NCBI GenBank assembly: GCA_903855985.1
Contig: CAIOAO010000082.1
Span: 1 to 33,145 of the forward strand
Direction of reading: 5' to 3'
Origin: an uncultured Opitutia bacterium
GTDB taxonomy: Bacteria; Verrucomicrobiota; Verrucomicrobiia; Opitutales; Opitutaceae
DNA: 33,145 nt
Below the pieces are notes generated by a model, which was not told the DNA's origin, did no database searches, and saw only the letters and a program-made list of their open reading frames with translations. The translations under genes were made by a program, and so were the position numbers. The stretch's first letter is position 1; each line of letters begins with the position of its first letter. Positions 25,344 to 33,047 of the stretch are shown here, piece after piece.

Positions 25344-26492
25344 TCAAGCCGGCACCCGCAACAAATCCAGGTATACCGCCGACGCCTTGTTGAGCTGGTC
25401 GAGCGCCACCCACTCGTCCTTCGTGTGCGCCTGGGCTAGGTCACCCGGTCCAAAGACAATGCTCGGCGCACCCGCCGCAGCGTAGTGGCTCGCATCGGTG
25501 ACGTAGGCGGCCCCGCGGCCCGTCGCATCGCAGCCGTGGCGCGTGAGCACCGGACTGATCCACTGGTGGAAATCACGGCCCAGCGCATCGTCCATTGACG
25601 GGACGACATAGAGTGAGTCGTGCTCGACGGGCTGACCCGCCAGGACGCTGTCCCGCTCGCGCAGGATCATTTCCTCGGTCTCGCCCGGCACCGTGCGGCG
25701 GTCGCACTCGATCTCGCAGTACGCGGGAATGATGTTCACCGCCGCGCCGCCGCGGATCACGTTCACACTCGCCGCGGCGCTGCCGGTCAGCGGGTGGCTG
25801 CGGGTCACGGTCGGCACGTACTTCGACTCGAACGTCTCCACCACCTTGAGCATCGCCGAGATCGCGGAAACGCCCTTGCTGGGGATCGAGGAATGCACCG
25901 CGCGCCCGCGCGTGATCGTCCGCCAGCGGATCACCCCGTTGTGCGCCACGATCGGCTTGAGCAGCGTGGGCTCGCCGACAATCACCCCGCGCAGCTTCGG
26001 CAGAAATTCCTTCAGCTCGTTCTTCGCGAAGCCCTGCGCGCCCGTCATCCGGACTTCCTCGTCCACGGCAAACACCAGCGCCGCATTCCGCGGCCGCCGC
26101 GCATCGCGCGCATACTCGCGCATCGCCCACAGCATCGCCGCGCCCGAGCCCTTCGTGTCACACGCGCCGCGGCCGTAAAGTCTGCCCCCCTCGATCTTCC
26201 CGCCATGCGGCGCGATGGTCATGCCCGCGACGCTCACCGTGTCCAGGTGGCTCTCGAACATCAGCCATTCCCCACCTGGCACCGGCTCGCAGGTGATGAT
26301 CAGGTTGCGCGCGCCGCTGGTATTTCCCGGCACCGCCGCCCGCCGGGTCGACAGCCCCCAACCGCGCGCGAGGGTTTCCAAATGCGCCGCAAGCTTCTCC
26401 TCGCCGTCCGCCGGCCCGCCCACGAGCGGATTCACGGTGTCAAACGACACCATCTGTGCCAGCAGTTCCTCGAGTGAAGTAGGGGTATTCAT
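25344..26492 (-). CDS. M20 family metallohydrolase (ArgE/DapE-like)
   Basis: 382-aa di-zinc hydrolase of family M20. The ligands are H82 and D84 (SHLDTV), D112 (ACDTKG), E145/E146 (VDEEV), E174 (VGEPT) and H356 (AQAHTKDE). A dimerisation lid domain (about 185-295) sits between the two catalytic halves, as in ArgE, DapE and carboxypeptidase G2. The family cleaves N-acyl or peptide bonds; in this operon an N-acyl-sugar-amine or acylated intermediate is a reasonable guess. The start at 26492 matches the family N-terminus; the ORF runs on upstream through the palindrome at 26513-26579 without homology. It is downstream of the DapA-like gene in the same orientation, with 106 bases between them. 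Confidence 0.88.
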   Translation of the reverse strand: MNTPTSLEELLAQMVSFDTVNPLVGGPADGEEKLAAHLETLARGWGLSTRRAAVPGNTSGARNLIITCEPVPGGEWLMFESHLDTVSVAGMTIAPHGGKIEGGRLYGRGACDTKGSGAAMLWAMREYARDARRPRNAALVFAVDEEVRMTGAQGFAKNELKEFLPKLRGVIVGEPTLLKPIVAHNGVIRWRTITRGRAVHSSIPSKGVSAISAMLKVVETFESKYVPTVTRSHPLTGSAAASVNVIRGGAAVNIIPAYCEIECDRRTVPGETEEMILRERDSVLAGQPVEHDSLYVVPSMDDALGRDFHQWISPVLTRHGCDATGRGAAYVTDASHYAAAGAPSIVFGPGDLAQAHTKDEWVALDQLNKASAVYLDLLRVPA

Positions 26493-26512
26493 AAACGATC
26501 CATAAATATTCG

Positions 26513-26579
26513 CCCGCGAATCACGCGAATCGACCCGAAATCGACCAGGAGTTTCGCGTCCATTTGCGTGATTCGCGGG
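26513..26579. repeat. Intergenic palindrome, 'cccgcgaatcacgcgaat' type
   Basis: The left arm at 26513-26530 and right arm at 26562-26579 are 18 bases each and complementary with one mismatch. The 31-base loop repeats part of the same word. It lies between two genes of the same strand and could be a transcript-processing or attenuation site, or a copy of a dispersed repeat. Confidence 0.85.
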
Positions 26580-26598
26580 AAAACTCCGTGGAACCGCC

Positions 26599-27645
26599 TC
26601 ATGCGAGCCACTTGTCCCGGTTCGCCGCGACAAACGCGTCGTCCGTCAGCTCCGGATATGCATTCGCCACGCGCGTGAGCTCCTCGGCCTGGCCGGGCGA
26701 GAGCACTTCGTGCGGGTTCAAACAGTTGAGCGTCGGCACCAGCCCGCCGCGCCGCAGCACTTCCAGGATGCCCGGGATGCACCCCTTGAAGCCGTTCGCC
26801 GAGTCAAAGAGCGCCGCGTTCATGTCCGTCACGGCAATCGCGCGCTCCAGCCAGCGTTTCTCCAGCGTGGCCGAGCCGCGCGCCTGCTTGATCTCCTCCA
26901 GCAGCTGCACCGCGCGCTGCGTCCACACGCCCCAATGGCCCAGCAGGCCGCCGACGATCGTGCGCGTCACCTTTTTGCCGTTCCGCTCGAAGGTGAACGG
27001 CGTGAAGAGGTCCACCACGATGCTGTCGTCGTTGCCGGTGTAGAGCGCGATGTCGTCGCGGCCCGACTCCGCCAGCGCGCGCATCACGTCGATCGTCTGG
27101 TGGCGGTTGAACGGCGCGAGCTTGATCGCGACCACGTTCGGGATCTCCGCAAACTTCCGCCAGAACGAGTAGCCCAGCAGCCGCCCGCCCGCCGCCGGTT
27201 GCAGGTAAAAGCCGATCACCGGGATGACCGCCGCCACGCTCCGGCAGTGCGCGATCATCGCTTCCTCCGGGTCGTTCTTGAACGCCGCCATGCTCAGCAG
27301 GCCCGCCTGGTAGCCGAGCGACTTCGCCAGCTCCGCCTCCTTCACCGCCTGCTCCGTGCGGCCGCAGATGCCGGAAATCTTGATGAAGGGGCGCGGCGCC
27401 TTCTTGAGCTCCTCGTCAATCGTGCGCGCCGCCAGCTCGAGCACCGGCTTGAACAGTCCGTGCTGCGGTTCGCGGATCTCGAACTGTGTCGAGTGCACGC
27501 CGACGGCGAGTCCGCCGACACCCGCCGCCACGTAATAGCGGGTAATGGCGCGCTGGTGGCGCTCGGAGAACTTCCGCGACGCGTCGAGCGCGAGCGGCTG
27601 GGCCGGGATGACGTGGCCGGTGAGGAGGTGGGCGCGGAGGTCCAT
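26599..27645 (-). CDS. DapA-like (dihydrodipicolinate synthase family) aldolase
   Basis: 348-aa class I aldolase/lyase of the DapA/NanA family. The Schiff-base lysine is K175 in VVAIKLAPFN and the catalytic tyrosine is Y147 in GFYLQP. Their 28-residue spacing is that of the E. coli DapA pair (Y133, K161). The protein is longer than DapA (about 290) with extra C-terminal helices. In catabolic operons such enzymes cleave 2-keto-3-deoxy sugar acids. It starts 2 bases after the SDR stop, so they are one operon. No Shine-Dalgarno precedes the start at 27645. Confidence 0.85.
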   Translation of the reverse strand: MDLRAHLLTGHVIPAQPLALDASRKFSERHQRAITRYYVAAGVGGLAVGVHSTQFEIREPQHGLFKPVLELAARTIDEELKKAPRPFIKISGICGRTEQAVKEAELAKSLGYQAGLLSMAAFKNDPEEAMIAHCRSVAAVIPVIGFYLQPAAGGRLLGYSFWRKFAEIPNVVAIKLAPFNRHQTIDVMRALAESGRDDIALYTGNDDSIVVDLFTPFTFERNGKKVTRTIVGGLLGHWGVWTQRAVQLLEEIKQARGSATLEKRWLERAIAVTDMNAALFDSANGFKGCIPGILEVLRRGGLVPTLNCLNPHEVLSPGQAEELTRVANAYPELTDDAFVAANRDKWLA

Positions 27646-27647
27646 GG

Positions 27648-28676
27648 TCAGAATTTGCCGTCGCGGGTTTCGAAGTGCGTGGGCTTGCCGAGCAGTTTGC
27701 CGCCGGCGCTCAGGTGGTTCGCGATCATCGCGATCAGCTTATCCAGCGACATGCTCGTCGGCCCGAACAGCCGGACCGATTCGCTCGCATCGGAGTGCCA
27801 GGCCGCGTCCGCCGGCGTGCCGGTGATCACCGGCACCTTGCCAAAAACCTTCCCGAAGCGCTCGGCCGCATCCCGCAGCGTGACTTTCTCCAGCCCGGTC
27901 ACGTTCAGCAGTTTCGGCGGGTTCGCCACGTGCTGCAGGCACTGGATGGCCCGGGCGCAGGCGTCGCCCTGCCAGATGAAATTGAAGACGTTCATCGTGA
28001 TGTCCACCGGCTCGCCCGCCAGCACGCGCTGGCCGATGTCCACCAGCACGCCGTAGCGCAGCTCGGTCGAGTAATTGAGCCGGTACATCAGCTGCTTCGT
28101 GCCGTACTTGCGCGCGTAGTGCGTGAACACCCGCTCGCGGCCCACACACGTGCTCGCGTACTCGCCCATGAACGCCACCGGCGTCGCCTCCGTCGCACCG
28201 CGGCCGCCCACGGGCGTGTACGGGTATACGCAGCCGGTGGAAAACACGACGATGCGCGACGCCCGGAATTTCTTCGCCACGATGGACGGCACGATCGTGT
28301 TCTGGATCCAGGTCTCGTCCGGCGCCGAGTCGGTGCCGAATTTCTGGCCCGCGAGGTACTCCACGTTCGCCACCTCGGGCAGCTTCGCGACCTGGTCCGG
28401 GTCGGCGAGGTCGCACGACAGCGCCAGCACGCCGCAGCTCTCGAGCTCGGCCTTGGCCTCGGGCCGGCTGAACCGCGACACGCCGTAAACCTTCGCCTGC
28501 TTCCCGGCCGCATCGAGCGCGCGCCGCAGCATCACCGCGGTGCTCGTGCCCATCTTGCCGCCGACGCCAAGCACCATGTAGTCGCCGTCGAGCTGGCGGA
28601 CCGCCTCGATCGCGCCGGCGGTCGGCTGCGAGAGGAGTTGTTCAATCCCGTGGTCGTCGAGCGGTGGCGTGGGCAT
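27648..28676 (-). CDS. NAD-dependent epimerase/dehydratase-like SDR
   Basis: 342-aa extended short-chain dehydrogenase. The Rossmann motif is VLGVGGKMGTS (residues 35-45), a GxGGxxG variant. The catalytic region reads STGCVYPY and GEYASTCVGRERVF: the tyrosine Y173 is present but the lysine of YxxxK is replaced by C177. NAD-epimerase family members normally need that lysine, so the protein may use a different residue or act differently. FNFIWQGDACARAIQ (about 230) is the usual C-terminal signature. It is the first gene of the operon with the DapA-like aldolase and M20 hydrolase, and divergent from the amidohydrolase at 28765. Confidence 0.8.
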   Translation of the reverse strand: MPTPPLDDHGIEQLLSQPTAGAIEAVRQLDGDYMVLGVGGKMGTSTAVMLRRALDAAGKQAKVYGVSRFSRPEAKAELESCGVLALSCDLADPDQVAKLPEVANVEYLAGQKFGTDSAPDETWIQNTIVPSIVAKKFRASRIVVFSTGCVYPYTPVGGRGATEATPVAFMGEYASTCVGRERVFTHYARKYGTKQLMYRLNYSTELRYGVLVDIGQRVLAGEPVDITMNVFNFIWQGDACARAIQCLQHVANPPKLLNVTGLEKVTLRDAAERFGKVFGKVPVITGTPADAAWHSDASESVRLFGPTSMSLDKLIAMIANHLSAGGKLLGKPTHFETRDGKF

Positions 28677-28764
28677 GAAAAGGGACCCGGACTGTGCGAG
28701 CCGTGAACGGTCTTGTCACTCCGTTTTCTCTCCCGCAGCCTGCTTGCGACTCGGCCCGGACACC
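28677..28764. promoter_or_regulatory. Divergent promoter region of two operons
   Basis: 88 bases separate the SDR start (minus) from the amidohydrolase start (plus), so the two operons probably share regulatory DNA. No clear hexamers or operator can be named. Neither start has a Shine-Dalgarno. Confidence 0.5.
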
Positions 28765-29538
28765 ATGCGCATCATCGACGTTCACACCCACCCGGTTTTC
28801 GGCAACCCCGCCGACCGGGTCCACCTGCAGCGCTGGGTCGACCACGGCCGGCGCCATGACATCGTGCACATGATCGTGCTCGGCGACGTGCTCCTCTACG
28901 GCGCCACGCCCAACGCCGAGCAGCTGCGCAAGATCAACAACGACACCGCGACCGCCGCGCGGATGTTTCCCGACTACTTCACGGCCTTCTGCTACCTCAA
29001 TCCCCTCCTCGGCGAGCGCGCCACCATGGCCGAGGCCGAGCGCTGCGCCGCCAAGCCCGGCTTCCGCGGCATCAAGCTCGAGATCGCCAACAACGCGTCC
29101 CACTCCGCCATGCGCCACGTCGCCAAGGCCGCGCGCACGTTCCACCTCCCCATCCTCCAGCACAGCTGGAGCACCGTGAACATCCGCGACCGGCAGCACC
29201 AGAGCGACCCCGAGGACACCGCCCTGTTCGCCCGGCGCTTCCCCGACGTGCAGATCATCATGGCCCACCTCACTGGCATCGGCTTCCGCGGCGTGCTCGA
29301 GGCCAAGGACTGCCCCAACCTCTTCGTCGACACCTCCGGCGGCTTCCCCGAGGAGGGCCTGATCGAGTTCGCCGTCGAGCACCTCGGCGCCGACCGCGTG
29401 CTCTACGGCTCCGACCTGCCCATCCGGGAAAACAGCGTCACCATCGGCCGCATCCTCGGCGCGAACATCTCCGCCGCCGACCGGCGGAAACTGCTGTTCA
29501 CGAACACCGCCCGGCTCCTGAAGCTCAACCTGAACTGA
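28765..29538 (+). CDS. Amidohydrolase family protein, metal site intact
   Basis: 257-aa TIM-barrel hydrolase of the amidohydrolase_2 type. Ligands: H7 and H9 (DVHTHP), H133 (LQHSW), H168 (MAHLTG) and D217 (YGSDLP). No signal peptide, so it is cytoplasmic. The start at 28765 is chosen because the first ligand follows in nine residues, as in the family; upstream in-frame codons have no support. It opens the plus-strand unit that continues with a ligand-less paralogue, a dioxygenase, an aminotransferase and a GH38 enzyme. Substrate unknown; a lactonase or a decarboxylase-type role is plausible. Confidence 0.87.
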   Translation: MRIIDVHTHPVFGNPADRVHLQRWVDHGRRHDIVHMIVLGDVLLYGATPNAEQLRKINNDTATAARMFPDYFTAFCYLNPLLGERATMAEAERCAAKPGFRGIKLEIANNASHSAMRHVAKAARTFHLPILQHSWSTVNIRDRQHQSDPEDTALFARRFPDVQIIMAHLTGIGFRGVLEAKDCPNLFVDTSGGFPEEGLIEFAVEHLGADRVLYGSDLPIRENSVTIGRILGANISAADRRKLLFTNTARLLKLNLN

Positions 29539-29546
29539 CCCGCGCC

Positions 29547-30302
29547 ATGCTGATCGACACCAACGTCAACCTGGGCCCGTGGCCGTTCACCCCCGTGCCG
29601 GACCGCACCGGCCCGGAGCTCGCCGCCCACCTCGCCACCAACGGCATCCGCCGCGCGCTCGTCTCCCACTTCGGCGCCGTCTTCCTGCCCGAGCCGATGC
29701 CCGCCAACCGGAAGCTCTTTGCCGCCGTCCGCCGGTCACCCGCGCTGATCCCCGTGCCCGTGATCAACCCCGCGCTCCGCAACTGGCGCGAGCAGCTCGC
29801 CGAGTGCCGCGACTCCGCCCCGCTCCGCGCGGTGAAGATCCTGCCGAACTACCACCGCTACCAACTCGGCGCCGCCCACCTCGAGCCGTTCATGGCCGCG
29901 CTCGCCGACGCCAAGCTGAAGCTTATCCTCAACGTCCGCCTCGAGGACGAGCGCCACAAGTATTTCGCCCTGCGGATCAAGGGTGTCCCCGTCCCCGAGC
30001 TCGCCCGCTTCCTCAGGCGGTTCCCGCGGCACCACGTGCTCTTCGCCGGCATCTACAAGGGCGAGGTCGAGAAGCTCGCGCCCAACTTCACGAACTTCTC
30101 CGCCGAGATCTCCTTCTGCGAGACCACGAACTGCCTCGAGCTCATGCTCCCCAAGTTTCCCGCCCGCCGGCTCATGCTCGGCACGTGCACGCCCCTGCTC
30201 TCCACCCGCGGCGAGGCCGACAAGCTCCGCGGCGCCCGCATCCCCGCCCGCGCCAAAGCCCTCATCGGCGCCGCCAACGCCCGGCGCTTCTTCAAGCTCT
30301 GA
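29547..30302 (+). CDS. Second amidohydrolase-fold paralogue lacking metal ligands
   Basis: 251-aa protein placed 8 bases after an intact amidohydrolase. The fold length and the C-terminal KALIGAANARRFFKL end match the family, but the ligands are lost: HxH is N6-V-N8 in DTNVNLG, the middle histidine is N129 (LILNVRLED), the next is G168 (LFAGIYKG) and GSD has become G-T-C214 (MLGTCTP). It parallels the protein at 19232-19990 in both loss and genomic setting, though the two share little sequence. I infer a non-catalytic partner or an enzyme using another chemistry. The positional alignment was made by eye. Confidence 0.78.
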   Translation: MLIDTNVNLGPWPFTPVPDRTGPELAAHLATNGIRRALVSHFGAVFLPEPMPANRKLFAAVRRSPALIPVPVINPALRNWREQLAECRDSAPLRAVKILPNYHRYQLGAAHLEPFMAALADAKLKLILNVRLEDERHKYFALRIKGVPVPELARFLRRFPRHHVLFAGIYKGEVEKLAPNFTNFSAEISFCETTNCLELMLPKFPARRLMLGTCTPLLSTRGEADKLRGARIPARAKALIGAANARRFFKL

Positions 30303-30313
30303 GTTTCGTTTGC

Positions 30314-30506
30314 ACAGGAGGGAACGGAGAGGCCGGAGCTAAGCCCCCATCTCCCGGAGTTTTTTTTACCACGGAATACGCGGATGTTTACGGATCAGAA
30401 TCCAATCCATGCCTCTCCGGATTGATCCGTGTCCTCCGTGTAATCCGTGGTAAAAAATCCGAAGCCTTATTGCCTCTCCCCCTCCGTTCTCTCCGTTCCC
30501 TCCTGT
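30314..30506. repeat. Nested palindromes between two genes of unit (d)
   Basis: An outer perfect 18-bp inverted repeat is ACAGGAGGGAACGGAGAG (30314-30331) and its complement (30489-30506). An inner arm pair, about 30361-30385 (TTTTTTTACCACGGAATACG then CGGATG) and 30433-30457, is complementary over about 23 bases with two or three mismatches and continues inward through ACGGATCA and GATCCGT words. The inner pair is of the 'accacggaNtacNcgga' type seen elsewhere. The whole 193-base stretch could fold into one long hairpin. Confidence 0.85.
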
Positions 30507-30517
30507 AAAATCACCCC

Positions 30518-31366
30518 ATGCCTTCCGTAAGCTACGTCACCCACCCCCACCAGCGCATCACGGAGGCCCAGTTCCAGCAGTTGCTGGAGGAAAACTTCCT
30601 CATCCTCCCCCGCTTCATCCCCGACGACGAGCTGCCCGCCCTCCAGGCCGCCCAGCGCAACGCGCTCAAGCCTTGGGATGAGGTAAAGGCCAACCCGCCG
30701 CCCCACCGCGCGCTGATCATCCCGTATCCCTACACGGACCTGCGCATGTCGCAGCTCTACCTGCACCCCGAGCTGATCAAGCTCGGCCGGCGTTTCCTCA
30801 AGACCCCCGACGTCCACGCCCGCGTCGGCTGCTTGCTCGCCCGCTATCCCGGCTTCGTCTGCAACGACCCCGGCCACATCGACAACGGCAATAATTCCCT
30901 CCTGCCGATGTCCACGAGTCACCGCGAATTCGGCCAGCTCGGTTTCTGGATCCACCTCGAGGAAGTGAAGGCCGAAACCGCCCCCCTGCGCCTCGTGCGC
31001 ACGCGCGACGGCAAGGACCTCAGCAAGGCCGTCCCGCTCGTCTGCCCGCCCGGCACCGTCTGCATCTTCAACAACTACACGTTTCACGCCGCCAGCGACT
31101 TCACCGGCACCACCGGGCAGCGTTTCACCTGGGGCTGGGGCCTCGGCCGCGCTGATCACTCGTTCGAGGGCTTCGTGCATTACACGAACATCGGCACCGA
31201 CCCGATGTGGAAGGCCGTGGTCGCCTCCTTCACCGCCGACGAGCGCACCCTCTTCCGCTTCCCGCCCCCGAACCATTACTACTACACCCGCCAGACCCTC
31301 GCCGCCCTCGAGGCCTGGTACCCCGGCTGGAACGCCCGCGGCGAATACCTGCCCTCCGATGGCTAA
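30518..31366 (+). CDS. Phytanoyl-CoA dioxygenase (PhyH) family protein
   Basis: 282-aa Fe(II)/2-oxoglutarate-dependent oxygenase of the PhyH family. The iron facial triad is H120-x-D122 in DPGHIDNGNN and H190 in NYTFHAASDF; an arginine in TGQRFTW about 13 residues on could bind 2-oxoglutarate. The protein hydroxylates an unknown substrate; in this unit it sits between amidohydrolases and an aminotransferase, suggesting a modified sugar or cyclitol. It is preceded by a palindromic region and a 20-base leader that is repeated before the next gene. No Shine-Dalgarno. Confidence 0.87.
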   Translation: MPSVSYVTHPHQRITEAQFQQLLEENFLILPRFIPDDELPALQAAQRNALKPWDEVKANPPPHRALIIPYPYTDLRMSQLYLHPELIKLGRRFLKTPDVHARVGCLLARYPGFVCNDPGHIDNGNNSLLPMSTSHREFGQLGFWIHLEEVKAETAPLRLVRTRDGKDLSKAVPLVCPPGTVCIFNNYTFHAASDFTGTTGQRFTWGWGLGRADHSFEGFVHYTNIGTDPMWKAVVASFTADERTLFRFPPPNHYYYTRQTLAALEAWYPGWNARGEYLPSDG

Positions 31367-31373
31367 ATTGGTG

Positions 31374-31441
31374 GCCCACGGAACACCCAGAACACACGGA
31401 AAGGAGACCAATTCCGGATCGATTCCGTGTATTCCGTGGGC
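31374..31441. repeat. Intergenic palindrome, 'gcccacggaaNac' type
   Basis: GCCCACGGAACAC (31374-31386), with a further ACACACGGAA at 31392-31401, is complementary to TTCCGTGTATTCCGTGGGC (31423-31441) with one internal gap. It is the short member of the palindrome group and lies directly after the PhyH stop codon. Confidence 0.8.
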
Positions 31442-31459
31442 AATATTCCGATCTCCCAT

Positions 31460-31479
31460 TCTCCGTTCCCTCCTGTAAA
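31460..31479 (+). repeat. 20-base leader duplicated before two consecutive genes
   Basis: TCTCCGTTCCCTCCTGTAAA occurs here and at 30490-30509. In both places exactly 8 bases separate it from the ATG (31488 and 30518). Its inverse complement is also part of the arm at 30314-30331. It contains CCCTCC, the reverse sense of a Shine-Dalgarno. Confidence 0.9.
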
Positions 31480-31487
31480 CTCCTCTC

Positions 31488-32711
31488 ATGAGCACCGTCG
31501 CCTCCCCCGCCGCCAAGCCGATCGTCGATGAGCCGCCGCCCCAGCCGCAGCGCTGGGGTGCCGCCGAGCTGGCCCGGCTCACCACCATGGTGAACCAGCC
31601 TTCGCTCTTCTACTGGAAGGGGCCGCAGACCACCGCGCTCATCGAGGAATTCCGCAAACTCTACCCGTTCAAGCACGTCTTCCCCTGCTCTTCCGGCACC
31701 GCCGCCCTCCACATCGCCGTCGCCGCGCTCCACTTGCGCCCCGGTGACGAGGTCATTGTCCCGCCCATCACCGACATGGGCTCCGTCATCGGCATCCTCT
31801 ACCAGCAGTGCGTGCCGGTGTTCGCCGATCTCGATCCGCGCACCTACAACCTCGATCCCGCCGCCGTGCGCCGCGCCATCACGTCGAAGACCCGCGCCAT
31901 CATGGCCGTGCATCTCGCCGGCAACCCCGCGGACCTCACCGCCCTCTCGGCCATCGCGAAGGAGCACAATCTCATCCTCATCGAGGACTGCGCCCAGTCG
32001 TGGGGCGCGAAGCACCGCGGCACCCCCGTCGGCCTCGTCGGCGATTTCGGCTGCTATTCGCTCAACGACTTCAAGCACATCGCCTGCGGTGACGGCGGCA
32101 TTGTCGCCACGAATAGCGAAACCTACGGCCCCGGCCTCTCCAAGTGGGGCGACAAGTCCTACGATCGCGTCAACGGCGGACGCGAGGTCGAGGAACTGGC
32201 CCCCAACTACCGCATCAGCGAGCCGCAATCCGCCGTCGCCGCCGCCCAGCTCACCAAGCTCCCCGACATCGTCACGCGCCGCCACCGCGCCGGCAGCCTG
32301 CTCACGTCGCTGCTCGAAGGTACGCCCGGCCTGCTCCTGCCCACCGTCGCGTCCGGCGACACCCACAGCTACTGGTTCTATATGCTGCGCCTCGAGCTGG
32401 CGCGCTTCTCCATCCCCCGCGCCGAAATCGCCGCCGCGCTCAACGCCGAGGGCGTCCCCTGCGGCGCCGGCTACATCCCGCGCCCCGTTTACCAGTATCC
32501 CGTTTTCCAAAAACACAATTTCTTCGGCGGCGCCTGGCCCGTCCGCGACTCCGGCCTCACGAAAATGGATTACCGCGCCGTTTCCTGCCCGGTGTCCGAG
32601 GCCATCCTCCAGGACTGCCTCACCATGCGCATCACCGAGGCCATGACCGACGGCTACATCGAGAAAGTCGCCCGCGCCTTCACCACGGTGACGAAGCGGC
32701 TCGCGAAATAA
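31488..32711 (+). CDS. DegT/DnrJ/EryC1/StrS-type sugar aminotransferase
   Basis: 407-aa PLP-dependent aminotransferase. Landmarks: SSGTAALHIAVAAL (phosphate loop), PGDEVIVPPIT, IEDCAQSWGAKHRG, and the PLP lysine K196 in YSLNDFKHIACGDGG, followed by GGI. The family usually aminates keto-sugars, but members also act on cyclitols; in this catabolic setting it might run in the reverse direction, removing an amino group. The N-terminal 40 residues are variable. It shares its upstream leader with the PhyH gene and is followed, after a palindrome, by the GH38 gene. No Shine-Dalgarno. Confidence 0.9.
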   Translation: MSTVASPAAKPIVDEPPPQPQRWGAAELARLTTMVNQPSLFYWKGPQTTALIEEFRKLYPFKHVFPCSSGTAALHIAVAALHLRPGDEVIVPPITDMGSVIGILYQQCVPVFADLDPRTYNLDPAAVRRAITSKTRAIMAVHLAGNPADLTALSAIAKEHNLILIEDCAQSWGAKHRGTPVGLVGDFGCYSLNDFKHIACGDGGIVATNSETYGPGLSKWGDKSYDRVNGGREVEELAPNYRISEPQSAVAAAQLTKLPDIVTRRHRAGSLLTSLLEGTPGLLLPTVASGDTHSYWFYMLRLELARFSIPRAEIAAALNAEGVPCGAGYIPRPVYQYPVFQKHNFFGGAWPVRDSGLTKMDYRAVSCPVSEAILQDCLTMRITEAMTDGYIEKVARAFTTVTKRLAK

Positions 32712-32758
32712 CGCGACCGTCGCAGGGGCACAGGCTGGTTGCGCCCATCCGCCCCAAG

Positions 32759-32853
32759 ATTTAACCACGAAGGACACGAAGGGCACAAAGCTCCGAGATC
32801 GGAATGTCCGGCCGGCTTGGGCTTCGGGCCCTTCGTGTCCTTCGTGGTTAAAT
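32759..32853. repeat. Perfect 26-bp inverted repeat, 'ccacgaaggacacgaaggg' type
   Basis: The left arm 32759-32784 and right arm 32828-32853 are exact reverse complements over 26 bases. The loop is 43 bases. The arm contains the repeated word ACGAAGG-ACACGAAGG. This is the best-preserved member of the window's palindrome family. On the plus strand AAATAAAAATCC follows, so it could also work as a terminator. Confidence 0.95.
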
Positions 32854-33009
32854 AAAAATCCCTCCGGACTCGAGCAACGCGGCTCCCACCCCAATCGCGT
32901 CATCCCCCGCAAGCGGCTTGCGCCCGCCCGCCCGCTTCTGCCAAGAGTCAATCCACCCCGTCCCCGCCGCCGCCCTCTGCCTGCAGCTATCTGCCTTCTG
33001 CCCTCTTCC

Positions 33010-33047
33010 TTCTGCCTTCCCCTCTCCCTTCTGCCTTCCCCTCTCCC
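33010..33047 (+). repeat. 19-bp tandem duplication abutting the GH38 start codon
   Basis: TTCTGCCTTCCCCTCTCCC occurs twice head to tail (33010-33028 and 33029-33047), identical, and the ATG follows at 33048. The wider leader repeats TCTGCC-type words. The duplicate lies exactly where a ribosome would bind, and it has no purine-rich Shine-Dalgarno. Confidence 0.95.

Larger units (their letters stand above)
32712..33047. other. Intergenic region with palindrome and pyrimidine-rich leader
   Basis: 336 bases without a gene between the aminotransferase and the GH38 gene. It holds the perfect 26-bp palindrome (32759-32853), a pyrimidine-rich run from about 32985 and a 19-base tandem duplication that ends at the GH38 start. 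No promoter hexamers stand out. A minus-strand ORF across it is an artefact of the repeat. Confidence 0.6.

Noticed and set aside
26710-28056. Plus-strand ORF of 448 codons across the DapA-like and SDR genes
   Set aside because: Antisense, Arg/His/Leu-rich and spans two well-supported genes.
30314-32853. CRISPR array suspected from the clustered repeats
   Set aside because: The repeats are inverted, differ in sequence, are separated by genes and lack regular spacers; no cas gene is present.
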